NCBI GenBank assembly: GCA_032358165.1
Contig: JAALGY010000002.1
Coordinates: 1 to 64,000 of the forward strand
Direction of reading: 5' to 3'
DNA: 64,000 nt
Source: Diplosphaera chodatii
Taxonomy: Eukaryota; Chlorophyta; Trebouxiophyceae; Prasiolales; Stichococcaceae
Shown here: one piece after another, positions 12,301-23,300 of the stretch
Numbering within the stretch: the first letter of the stretch is position 1
Layout: the number at the start of each line of letters is the position of its first letter
The notes under the pieces: model-generated
Databases searched by the model: none
Told to the model about the DNA's origin: nothing
What the model saw: the letters and a program-made list of their open reading frames with translations, nothing else
Program-made: the position numbers and the translations under genes

Positions 12301-15300
12301 CAGCTCGCAGCTGCGGTTGTGGGTCCGCGGTTGGGGAGCTTCCCAGCTCCAGCAGAGGTGCGCTCCAGCGCAGCAGCTGCCCGCCAGTCGTGACCAGCAT
12401 CACCAGCAGCTCTGGCCTGCACAGCCAGCACAAGATGGCATTGCAGACCGACAACCAGAGGCACAGATGCCGGCCGCTTGCAGCGTATCTTTCTGCGCTT
12501 TCATGCAGCCTCAGCTGCAGACGAGTGTTCGAACAACTTTCTATGTCAGCACCAGGCTTGGGAGGCGTGTGTAGGCGACACCTGCAGAGGTCAACAGCGT
12601 TTGACAATGCTGGGTGCCGACTGCTGTCGATGAGCCGCTGCAGCTGCTGTTGCGCGGCGCTGCCTGAGCCTTCTTCATCAGCGCTGCTGCCAAAGCGCCG
12701 CCTCAGCAGCATGCCGCCGCCACCACCACCAGCCTTGCTGCTGTTCTCCTTGCCGCTGGTTGCTGCTGAGGAGGAGTGGCTGTCCGACTGACCCCGCCAG
12801 ACGGCTGCGGCGGCTGAGATGACGCTGGCAGCCGGCAGCGTGCTGGCCCGGGAAGGGGGAGGAAGCAGCTTGTGCCAGCTGAGCGCGCTGTAGGTCAGGC
12901 CGGTTCCCTTGCGCCGCCACACCGACAGGCTGCTGTCCTGGGATGCAGGATGAGCATTACACTGTCACCTGCGCGCTGACGTCTCTGGCGCACACTGTGC
13001 GGTCCAGCAAGTGACAGCAACCAAGGATTCAGCAGCATTCCAGACCCTGACTTATTATAGAGCGTGCCGAACAACAGTTTGCAACACTCAAAGTGGGTAG
13101 TGACGCCATGCAGTCCATTACGGGTGCAATGTCACTATGATGCAATTGAGGTCGCACATGCTACAGGCATCAGCTGCAGGCCATACATCAGCAGCGCCTT
13201 GGTCGATAGTTAACGTTAGGCACAGCAGGGTGCATCAAGAGGCATTGCGGGTCACCTGGTGCAGGCAGTACAGGGTGTCCAGGCCGGCCGACAGCAGCGC
13301 GCTGCCGGCAGAGGCGTGGCCAAAGGCCCCCAACACCGCCCGGAACGCCGCCCGCCCATTTGGCAGCTTGGTGCTGGCCGCCGGCGCCTGCAGCTCCAGG
13401 TCAAACACCGCCACCTGTACAGGCAATGAGAATGTAATGCGTTGATGAAGAGCTTGCTCGCTTGCTCATCCTCGTGACGCTCCTGCCAGCCTGTGCTGGT
13501 GTCCTGTGCCAACCCCGGCCAGGTTGCGATCGCAGCATATGTGAAGAGGTCAGAGCTGAAGCATGGATACAGAAACCGTGCCCATGATCTGATGCAGGTA
13601 CAGAGGGCAGCAGCCAAGCAGCCCACCTCGCGCGGCAGCAGCACGAACAGCAGATCCGGCGTGCGGGAGAAGGTGCAAGACACTTCCTGCTGCGGCGCGG
13701 CGCCGGGCTTGTTGCCGCCGCCGCCGCCGCCCATGTCCACCCGGAACTGCTGCTGCTGCACCCTGCAGCACGACAGCAGCCATCATGCAGCCGAGCACTG
13801 TCTCGTTGCCAGGGGCAGCAGCCTCACATGACCAAACATGATGATGGCAAACCCGGCGGCTATATCATAGAGAGTATGCTTCAGAGTTTCCCAGACAGGA
13901 GCACCTATCACGGGCGGGGTTAGTGAGCTTCAGCACCGTGAGCGCTCCCTTGCCGCCGCACAGGCACAGATGCCGCCGGTCGGTGGGGTCCACCGCCAGG
14001 GACCGCAGCCCATCCGCAGCGGTCACCTCCTTCTTCCACACGACGCCGCCCCCTGCAGCGCTGCGCTTCAGCCTGAACAAACTTTTTTCCCCGAGATTTG
14101 GTGGCGCCAAGACCTCTGCAGGTCTGCAGGCTGAGAGGCTTTCACCAACGCTGGTCTTCACCATTCACAAAATTCAATCAATTTTCATGAGTTAGCTCGA
14201 GGTGCGGTCGGCTTACATCAGGCCAGCAGCGCCACTGACTGCTGCCCGAGCTGGTCAGCAGCATGTCGGGGCGTGTCACCTGCGGTGTCCCAGACCAGGA
14301 AGGTGCCGTGCGCGACCGCGATGCCCAGCAGCGCGGGGTCCGCAGTAACCCACGCCAGCGCCGCCACCGCGCCGCTCCTGTGCCCCAGCGTGATGCCGTC
14401 CGGCCGCCGCCCCAGCGCAGCCTGAGCCACAGGCAGACCCCTCGACAAAGCTCAGGACACAGCCCGATTGCAGCCTCAGGCATGCTTCAACACTGTATCT
14501 GTGTGTCGGCTGGCAGAATGTGCTCAGGAGATGGCCACCCTGAGGGCTACCAATTTGAAGCACCCTCTGCTGCTGCTGCTAAGCCAATGCCGCCTCCGCC
14601 TCCGCTGCTGCTGCTGCTACCACCGCCGCAGCTCGGCATGGGAGCCTGCTTGCTAGGCGTATGGTTTTGTCGGGATCTTTGCTCACCGTGAGAGCGTCAT
14701 CTAGCGCTACCACCACCGCGCCGGTAAACACATCCCAGATGACCACCCGGCCCTCTGTGTCGCCAGACGCCACCCTGGACGATCATGGAGACAGACACTC
14801 AGGGACATGTAATACATGCTCCCTGCCATGCCTTGCATGCTGCACGCTATGAAGCGATCAGCACATGGCCATCCGCAGCAGCTCACGACCTGCTGTTCAG
14901 GGGCCAAGGCACGACCAGCGGACCTGAGGCCTGCTGCCGGGCCGCGCAGGTCCCTGGAGTGGTGGTGCGGCGACCTGCACCAAGGAGCAAGTTCGTGTCA
15001 GGCGACGCCGTGACCCTGCACAGCGCTTTCAAGTGCAAACACAGAAAGCGCTCCACGATCCCAGTGGCAATGTCAGTATGCACCAGGCAACAGCGGTGAC
15101 AGCGGCGCCTCGGTGCCCGCCCGCCAGCACGGTCGCCAGCTTCATGCGGCGCACATCCGCCACCGCCACCGCCGACCCCACGCCGTACGCCACCGCCTCG
15201 CCGGCACCCAGGACGTCCACGGCATCGATGTTTGCCTGTTGTGAATGGTGCAGGGAACCTGGACATGCCTGCATCACCAGGCACAACACACAGTCCCCAG

Positions 15301-15633
15301 CCCCCTTTGCGTGCACAGCTTGCAGGTGAAGTGGAGGAGAGTGCCTCAAGCCGGCCGCTTGACCTGTGCTGGATTTTAGCTGCACCGGGGTGCTGGTGCA
15401 ACAACTGCTTGCCGCATCTGGCGCCGGCCGAGGCGTGCGATCAAGCGTGTGACAGCATGAGACCGCGTTTCAGCTGATCTTGCAGGCATGTGGAAAGCTC
15501 AAATCTCTGCCTACAGTTATTTTTAATACTGCTCTGTGCGCAAGCCTTCAGCTGGGCATGTTGCTGGCCTCGAATGCACCTTTGAGGCAGGGGCAGGCAG
15601 GTAGCCCACAACGTCCACGGCCGCCAGCGCCAT
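6374..15633 (-). CDS. WDR11: WDR11-like WD-repeat protein (about 20 exons)
   Basis: WDR11 is a double beta-propeller scaffold. In animals and plants it acts at the trans-Golgi/endosome in a tethering complex, and has further roles in cilia and autophagy. The start at 15633-15631 encodes MALAAVDVVGYLPAPASK, then an in-phase intron (acceptor before 15235) leads into ANIDAVDVLGAGEAVAYG, the first propeller strand that opens all WDR11 proteins. Further exons follow in family order: ASGDTEGRVVIWDVFTGAVV (~14.77 kb), VVWKKEV...SLAVDPTDRRHLCL (~14.05 kb), LFVLLPREV (~13.65 kb), FGDAEGDVLFHMS (~10.15 kb), SASGAFGIWELESRLDL (~9.65 kb) and ATGDGGVAVLDACQ (~9.35 kb). The C-terminal helical part includes HHSAVGFLLASPPDRSARYY (~7.33 kb), GLWRYAATLAA (~6.77 kb) and AALLAAAGDFDGTVALF (~6.55 kb). 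Frames join cleanly at every junction checked. The stop is TGA at 6374. The N-terminal exon is short and the least certain part. Confidence 0.88.
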
Positions 15634-16476
15634 GACAGCCTGCTGTTTGCAAACAATATCCCGCTATGCTGCAGATGGCGGCGCCGGGCACTGCCGCAAG
15701 CCATGCGCCGCCTTTGCGCAGCTGGATCAGTCCGGGGGCCGCTACGCTAACAGCACGCAGGTGCGCAGACGGTATGTCTCCTCTAGATCACGATGATCCA
15801 GTGAGTGCCTGCTGGTTTGCCCGCACAACCTGCTGGAAACTTGTCGTTTCGGAAGTCAGATCAGCCCACATCTTTTGCAAAACTTGTGGCACTTGAAGTG
15901 CTGCCGCTGCTTGATGAGCAGCATCAAACAGCCATATGTGCAAGCATCGGACTGCATGAAAAGCTATTGCAACAGCACGGGTCACTGGGCGTCAAGTGAC
16001 CAGGGGTGCTGCACAGTGCCTGCAGCAAGGCAGGTCAGGTGTCCACTTTCGCCCATCAGCGTCGGCAAGCGTCGCAGCACTGGTGCTTCAGGATATGAGC
16101 GATTGCATGCAGATCCTTGTGTTACATTGAAGCGTTTGAAAGCATTGCTTCGCTTCATAGCAGCAGATCGGCAGTCTGCACCCCGCATTGGACTCTCCGA
16201 GACAAGCACATCAGCGCACACAGGAGCGTGTGAACTGCAACGTTGTGCGCAATCTTAGATCTCAGTGACGTACACGCTTGATTGTCAGCCAAGCTTGGAG
16301 GTGAGAGGCGCATCTGTCAACCACGCAGCCCGTGCATTTGACATCTATTTGCTCTGCAGCATCCACTGGTTGCATGCGGGTAGGGGTGGCTTGTGCTGCC
16401 TCGTACGGTGTGCAACACCAGCATGACGAACGCTTTTGTCACTACCGTGCGCTATACGTACATCGTACACAGGGCA
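15634..16476. other. Intergenic, divergent promoters of WDR11 (-) and glycosyltransferase (+)
   Basis: This 840-bp stretch separates two head-to-head genes and should hold both promoters. No conserved coding block was seen. A short frame upstream of the chosen glycosyltransferase start (ATG at 16393 or 16423, in frame with 16477) could lengthen that protein by 18 to 28 residues. No clear TATA box or repeat was found. Confidence 0.4.
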
Positions 16477-19400
16477 ATGTCCACCGTGGAGTTCCTGCCG
16501 CTGCACTCAACCATAGCGGAGACACGCCCAGCGCAACGCAGCCGCTGCAAGAAGCTGCAAGCGGCGCTTGCCATATGCTGCGCCTTACTCGTTGCCGGCC
16601 TCATTTTGGCAGTCACGGACGGTAAGACTGCCAGAGCTGCAGTCCCTTCGCCTGGTGCAGCGGCAGCTATTCCCGGCAGCCTGCGGACAGTGGCTGGTAC
16701 AGAGCTCCAGCCGCTGCCCGCAATCGGAGAGCAGGTCAGCCACGACGAGTTTTCTGATGACGGAGTTGCAGCGCAGGCTGCCGCAGCTCGCAGTGCGCTT
16801 GCCGCCGCGCAGTTCCGGGGCCGCCGCCTGGCGACGCTGGCCACGGAGGTTTTAGTGCGGGAGGTGGTGCCACCGCTGACGGCAGCTTTCGCACGAAATG
16901 CTCAAGGTGAAGCACACGCACACATACTGCATGACTGGGAATCAATTCGGGCTGCAACACTTCAGTGTACTACCCCTTCGCCGTATAGCGTTGCTAGTCT
17001 CACGTCAGTGATGTGCGTGATGGCGGTTTCATGTCGCACTGTTGCCATGTTTGGCCTTGACCGTACAGAGTACGAAGTGTTGCGGCAGCAGACAGCACCA
17101 GAGACTGGTCGCGAAGGCGAAAGCGAAGCCACGTCAGTCACTATTCTGGCGCTCAAAGGAACAGACATAATCGCCGCGATAGATGCACAGGAGCGCGACG
17201 TGTTGGAATATGGTCTCATCAACGAGGGCAGCGCTGCAGCAGCAATAACAACAGCGGGCCACCTCGCAGCATGTATGGGCAGCAGCACAGAGCAGCCATA
17301 CACAATGCTGGACTTTGCCAGTGGACGGCCTGGCAGGTATGCTTTTGCTCAATGCAACTCGTGATGCTACGTATGTTTGACGGTGCTATCTGCAAGCTGC
17401 CAAGGTACAAAGTTGTCCGATATGCGCGGCGCGGTGAGGTGTCAGAAAGGGTCCTGCAGCTAGGTTGACGCCAATGATGGAGCTGATCAGTGGCAAGCTG
17501 CCAGCATTGGATGCCACTGCAGTGACGGTTGCCGGCATGGATCGCCTGCACCACTTGACCGGGCTGTGATTTCATGTTGCTGAGCATGTTGACATGCAAA
17601 GTTCATGAGTGTGTGGCGCCTCAGCAAACCAGATGCACAGCCGGTGCAGATTTTCTATCGCATGTCACCTGACCAAAGCTCAAGCCTCTTGACAGGTGCA
17701 AGTCCTGGGGCGGCCCACTGTCTGCGGCGGTCTACCTGCCAGGAATCAACCGCACACAGCCGCTGCCGCCGCTGGCTGCGGAAGACGCCTGGATGGAGAC
17801 ACTGCAGGCGCAGTGGGAAGCGGAGGAGGCGGCGGCAGCTGTGAGCGGCCGCACCGGGGCAGAGCGGGCAGGTTCGGACGTGCTTGCTGTCAGCTGAGGA
17901 CATAGCAGCTGCAGAGGCACTGGCCGCAGCTCGCCAGACTGTTCAGACGGCATTTTGACAGGTCAGCCTCAACATGACATCCAACCTGTTGCGCCACTTC
18001 CCTGCTGTTCCGAAAGACGCCATTGTAACTCCTGGCAAACTGCACAAGCCAGTGTGCAGTGCTCGCTTGCTGAATACTGCCCTGAAGACTGTGGTGGCAT
18101 GTCAAAGCTCACCTGGTGTGATTGCCCAGCTGCAGAGCAGAAGTTGCAACCAGCGGCTGCCAGTCGACCATCACGCTGCACAGCGAGGCGGTGGCAGACA
18201 ACACGGCAGCGCAGCTGTTCCCGGCCAGTGCTCTGCGCAACGAACGCAGCGCTGCTGCACGCCTGCACGGAGCTGGTGTTGCTGCTGGACGGCGACATGT
18301 TGGTGGCGCCAGTGCTGTCGACGCAGCTGGCAAAGCCCTCTGGGTATGGTGTTGTCTATACGCACTCCTCTGGAGTACCTCGCTCATGGTACTGCACTAT
18401 GAGTACACACGATACACTACACAGCTGCTACCCGCACGAGATGCCGACGGTCTGATTGCACAGTGAGTTCTGCTTGCAGGTTCGTTGGGATGCTGGCCCT
18501 GGCCCGCATGTGCTATGCAGTGGTGGTGCCTGCCTTCCAACATGTTGCTGTCACGGGTACCAGCGACCAGCTGAACCTCACAGCCATACCAGACAAGGCA
18601 GCCCTGAGGGCTGCTGTGCAGCGCCAGGCAGCACGGCCTTCAACGCGGTCTGCAAAGCCTGCCAGAGGGCCACTAACATCAGCAGGTGCGGTGGCTGGCG
18701 GTCCCCAGCGCCGCCGCACCGTATGCCATCAACTACACTGCAGGGTGCGATTGCTACTGCCAGTGAAGGAGCGGGACTGCAGTGGAGGAACGCCATGTAC
18801 TCGCGCCCACTTTTGTTCACACTTGTTCCAGGTTTGAGCCGTTCTTGCTGGCCAGCCGTGCGCTGCTGCCGCCATTCGATATGCGCTTCCGGGGCTACGG
18901 CCTGGACCGGGCATCGTGGACGAAGTTGCTACACAGCAGCGGTTTCAGGTGCATCACTGTGCTGGCCATTAACCGCCAAGATATGTGCTGCTGTTGGGCC
19001 TTGTGCCCAAGTGAGTCGCTGCAGATTATCGCTTGATTGGCTGTTTCTTCCCTTTGCTATAGTGAGCATACAGCTAGTAGCTGCTGCCGTCTCCGTCTCT
19101 TCCGGAATGTGCACACTGCTGGCATGCAGGTTTGCGACGCACCCAGGCGCCTTCCTGCTGCACCACCCTCATGCAGCGTCTCCCATGCAGGCCGCCTGGG
19201 CGGCCAGCCATGGAGCGCACAACGCAGCAGATGCTGCTCCGCCGCCGCTGCAGGTAGCGAGCACGAGTTCAACTGAGTGTGTGACCCTATTGACAAGTCA
19301 GACCCTGCTGATGATGACACAGTGCCATGCAAGTAGTGCCACGCATGCAAGTACTGGTCAGATCGTCGCACTGCAGCAGGCCAGAGACGAATGAGGTGCT

Positions 19401-19616
19401 CAAACGTCTGTCGTTGCACAGGGCCTTGCCGACACGGTGTACGCACTGTCGGGCTCAATGGACTGGCATTTGCGGCGTAGGTCGTACCAGCCAATCACTG
19501 GGCAGGGCTTCCTGGCCTGCCGCGCACAGCTGCCATGGTGGCGGGTGTTCGGGGCAGGCGGTGCGGGGCATGCTCCAGCAGCGGTAGCAGAGCATGGCGG
19601 CACCATGGGCTCCTGA
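16477..19616 (+). CDS. LARGE/B4GAT1-type glycosyltransferase (GT49), frame broken, probably decaying
   Basis: GT49 (PF13896) enzymes are Golgi type II membrane proteins that transfer sugars from nucleotide donors. The start MSTVEF is followed by a basic patch and a membrane anchor (ALAICCALLVAGLILAV), then an Ala-rich stem. Core blocks follow in family order: VTVAGMDRLHHLT (~17.54 kb); CKSWGGPLSAAVYLPGINRT (~17.73 kb); QLFPASALRN then NAALLHACTELVLLLDGDML with the DxD-like Asp-Gly-Asp (18.21-18.31 kb); ALARMCYAVVVPAFQ (~18.5 kb); AAPYAINYTAGCDCY; FEPFLLASRALLPPFDMRF then RGYGLDRASW (18.84-18.93 kb); FATHPGAFLLHHPHAAS (~19.17 kb); stop TGA at 19614. Frame breaks lie inside apparent exons at 18241-18246 (one extra base just before the DxD strand), near 18.63 kb and near 18.68 kb. 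The neighbouring WDR11 shows none, so decay is likelier than sequence error. The ATG at 16423 or 16393 is an alternative start. Confidence 0.68.
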
Positions 19617-19969
19617 GCTTTGTTTTGCAGTGTGCGCTGGATAGGTGAGAATGTTGTCTTTGATTACTGAGTGTATGTATGTGCTTATCGATGGTTGTCA
19701 GCTTCTTGGACCGATTGGAAGGCGAAGCATGTGACCAATATTTTCAGATTACACAACTGCACTGTCCACTTCCCTGCAAGAAAACACCCTGCTGTACAAC
19801 ATTCCAATATATTGCCAGGGGCTGAAATGTACACTTGAGTCAGCGCGCTGACAGTATGCACACACATACAGGCATGAAGTGGAGCTTCTCAATGGCCATT
19901 GCCTGCGATGACATGCTGCGCAGGCACGTCCCCCGTCTCTGCATGCTGTTCCAGCTTTGTAGCAGCGGC

Positions 19970-20148
19970 ATGACGACATGTTGCGCCGGCATCGGCACAG
20001 GCCACTACCAGCTGCCAAGAACACAAGCCCCGCTGCCCAGACAGCGAGGTGCACAGTCGCGCCCTGAAACTCCAGCAGGTACGCCCACGCCAGCCAGTGC
20101 GCCGCGGCCGCTGCCCAGGCTGCTGCTGCTTTTGCCAGTCGGCCCTGC
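19970..20148 (-). pseudogene. Isolated C-terminal exon of a PIG-M-like GPI mannosyltransferase
   Basis: Read on the minus strand this exon encodes AHWLAWAYLLEFQGATVHL followed by AVWAAGLVFLAAGSG. It corresponds to the last transmembrane segments of PIG-M, where plant proteins have HWLMWGYMLEFKG and LWLAGLLFLAANTF. It lies between the stop of U-box copy 1 and the glycosyltransferase gene. It is separated by 3.3 kb, including the last three U-box exons, from the other minus-strand PIG-M exons. The frame stays open to a stop near 19749 with no further recognisable PIG-M sequence. It probably belongs to the same broken locus rather than to a working gene. Confidence 0.6.
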
Positions 20149-20321
20149 TGGCGTGAACACAGGCTGTTGATATCATGTGCGGCACCATGTCGGATCTTAC
20201 AGCTTGCGGAAAGGAGGGCAGTAGGACTGATGTTGGAAGCCGAGCACACATCCCCTGAAAGGAGGTGCTGCAGAGTAGGTCGAGCACCTGGCTGCCTGGC
20301 CAGCCGTCATCGAGCAGCGTC

Positions 20322-23300
20322 CTACCGTCGACCTGCCGCATCGATCATCTGCCGCAGTGCGTGGTTTGGCAGCAGGTCCCTGGTCGCCAGCACTGCCCCG
20401 GTGACGGGCGAAGTGTCGTGGGTGTGCAGCCACTTTGAGATGGCCGCCTCCTCGTAGCTGTGGCCATCACCAACGCACAGAGTCGCACGAGCCATGACTT
20501 CCTGCACGGTGACATCAAACCTGTCTGGGTCACACCTGCCATAGAGTATATATTTGGCCGAGCGTTGACATGTCCAAGCATCTGCCGATACAGCCGAGGT
20601 AAAGACACTGTACGAGCTCGTAAGCAATGCAGCCCTGCGATACACACCTTGGTGATGGGGCACAACATCCAGGGTGGGCATTGCTGCAGGTGCTGCTGCC
20701 CAGCCGCCCCTGCTGCCGATGCAGAATCGAGTTCGGCTGCTGCTGTGCTTTGCAGGGCCTGCCTGCGCGACTGCATCGTCTGCCAGGCTCATATGCTGCA
20801 AACCAGCAGCTGCATCATCTGCACCAGCGGGTGCGCTTCCGCCTGCTGCCGTGCTGCTGGTCTGACCACGCTCAGGCGGCACTGCGACCGCAGGCTGGGG
20901 TGCAGTAGCTGCTACTGCTGCGGCCCTGGCGGCGGCCTTTTTGCGGGCGCGCTTCTCCGCCGCTTTGCTGGGCGCCGCTGCTGTTCCTTTGTCCCCGTCC
21001 TCAGCAGCCTGCAGGGGTGCACAGCCCCTGTGGGTCACACTGCTCTGCAACATGGTGCCACCGATGGTTATGTTCAGACACCAGCAAACACGGGTGGTGC
21101 GTGTCACGCTGGATGCATGGGTGTGTGCCAGCACCGCCACAGCAGCCCAGCGCAAGCATGAACGGCGTTGACACTGCCACAACTGCATCAGCGAAGTGAC
21201 TGCATGCCTGTGCAAAGTTCTCACCAGCAGCTCCTGCATAGCGGCGTCGGACGCAGCCTGCTTTTGCGTCACCGCCTCACTGCTGCTTCCAGAAGCACAG
21301 GCAGCGCCTTCAGCTGCCGTGGCTGGCTGGGACACGGCTCCCAAGGCGTCGCTGACTTCATGCATGCCCTTGGCAATCAGCTGCCGCAGCATTGATGTTG
21401 TCCTGAGGGTCTGTACTTCCTGCAAGCATTGCAATGGTATCTTCAGTCGGTAGGGTCCAATTGGCAGCATACAATGTTGCTGCCTAACAGCCACGCTGCA
21501 ATGTTGGCCACAATGGCATCTGCCTTATAGTGACCAGGCCTGGCTGTGTCCAGCATCAGCACGACTGACTGGTCACCTACAGCGATCACTGGTCAGCCCA
21601 CTGTTGCCAAGCATTCACACTGGTTGCAGGGCGCAAGGGCAGTCGCGGCAACTCTGGAGTTCCTGGCCTTGTGACCCAGGTGCACACAGCTTTGTGGTTT
21701 CTACGAGTGGACTGCCGTCTAACTGCAACAGGCCAGCGGCCAGGTTTCCGGGTGACAGTGCAATGCAAAACCTGCACACACCGGCAACTGCCGCACAGCT
21801 CCTACTCACTGTTATATGGTCTGCTGCAGTCGGCACAGCGCGGCAGGCCACCCGGCAGCAATCGACAGCAGCGCGAGTAGTGGCATGTGCGGTGCAGCAG
21901 CAGGGCGGCTCAGCAGCTGCAGGTGGGTTCGGCAGCTTCAGACATGGTGGTGTGGCGTCCGTGCACATGTGGTCTCAAGCACAGCAGGAAAATTGCTCTG
22001 CAGTGGCTGAGGCATTGCTCATGGTTCCTGGGTGCAGGCACAATCCAGTGCTGCGGGGCTATACATGACATTGGTGCGGCTGTGCGCGGCCTTGGCATCT
22101 CAGCGCCCAGTGCCACACGCCGCCCGCGCGTACACAGCAGGCTACAGCGGCAACATGGCGACGGGCGGCGCAATGTCTGTGCAGCGTTCAATGCGGAGCA
22201 GCACAGCCAGGGCAGGTGGCGTCCCGCTGCGTGCTGTGGAAATGAGGCAGCAAAGGTGTAGAGTGCTGCAACTGACTGTGGCAGCCCCACTGGCCGCATG
22301 ACATGCCAGCTGTGTCGGTGTGGCGGTGGGCTGCACATCCTTGTGCACATCTGCTGATACTGGAATCACATTAGTGCATTCCGAGAGCACACGTGCCGCC
22401 AGTTTTCAACCTGCGTGTCGTCCTTATGCCTGCAGAGGGTGCAAGAAGCCCCAGACCCACCAGTCTGTCATTTCGTTGTGGGGGTTTTTGAGGCAGCTGA
22501 CAACGTGCTGGCTGCTGCATCACGAGCGATCACGGCAGCCGAGCATCCAAACCCCGCTGGCCGTTGCGCTGCAGCTGTGCCTCGGTCGGAGGCGGCCTCC
22601 GACGCCGCCATGCGGGAGCTCCTGGTGTGCATCTTGCTGCTGGCTGCTGCTGTGTGCACCGTCGCTGTGCTCTTACACTGGTGCAGTTGCGCCCACGTCC
22701 AGAAGGACAGCAGCTGGCTTGCAAGTTGGTACGGGGCATGCTGGGGCAGTCTGGGGTAGCGCCCACCATTACAGTGTTTTGGTGCAGTATGCATGCATCG
22801 TGCTCTGCGTAGTTGGCCATCGTCAACGTCTGTTCAGTCGAACCTGTGACTTGCAGTGATGTGGTGGTGGGTGCTGCAGGTAGCCGAGGACGGGGAGAAG
22901 GCAGCAGCAGCTGCGCCCCCCAGCAAGGCGGCCGAGACGCGCGCCTGCAGGGAGGCCGCCACCAGGGCCGCAGCGGCTGCCCCAGCGCCCCAGCCTCATG
23001 CCCCAGCCGCCGGCAAGCTGCTGTTCAGTGCCGCCGACGTCCTCACCAGCTGGTGGGCAAGCGCTTGCGCTGCTGATCTGGGTTGGACAGAAATCAAGCA
23101 CATCTGGGACTTTCATAAAGTTTCTGGTGACTCTAGAAGCTGATGGCGACCTTCAAGCCGACTGCAGCATCTGAGCCAGCCGATGCATGGGTTCGCAGGC
23201 TGCAGTGGGAGGGGGCGGGGCAGAGGGCGCGGGCGGCTGCGGTGGGGGCGTGGCAGTTCAGCCCCCTCACCATGTGACCATCTCCCCCGCGCGACAGTGG

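Noticed and set aside
12255..12791. 178-codon plus-strand open frame (and many similar ones across 6.4-15.6 kb)
   Set aside because: It is antisense to WDR11 exons whose protein is clearly recognisable. GC-rich exons leave the opposite strand open by chance.
22856..23143. 95-codon plus-strand frame taken as an intact small gene
   Set aside because: Its first half is a U-box-family fragment and its second half a PIG-M fragment, so it is a chimeric remnant rather than a gene.
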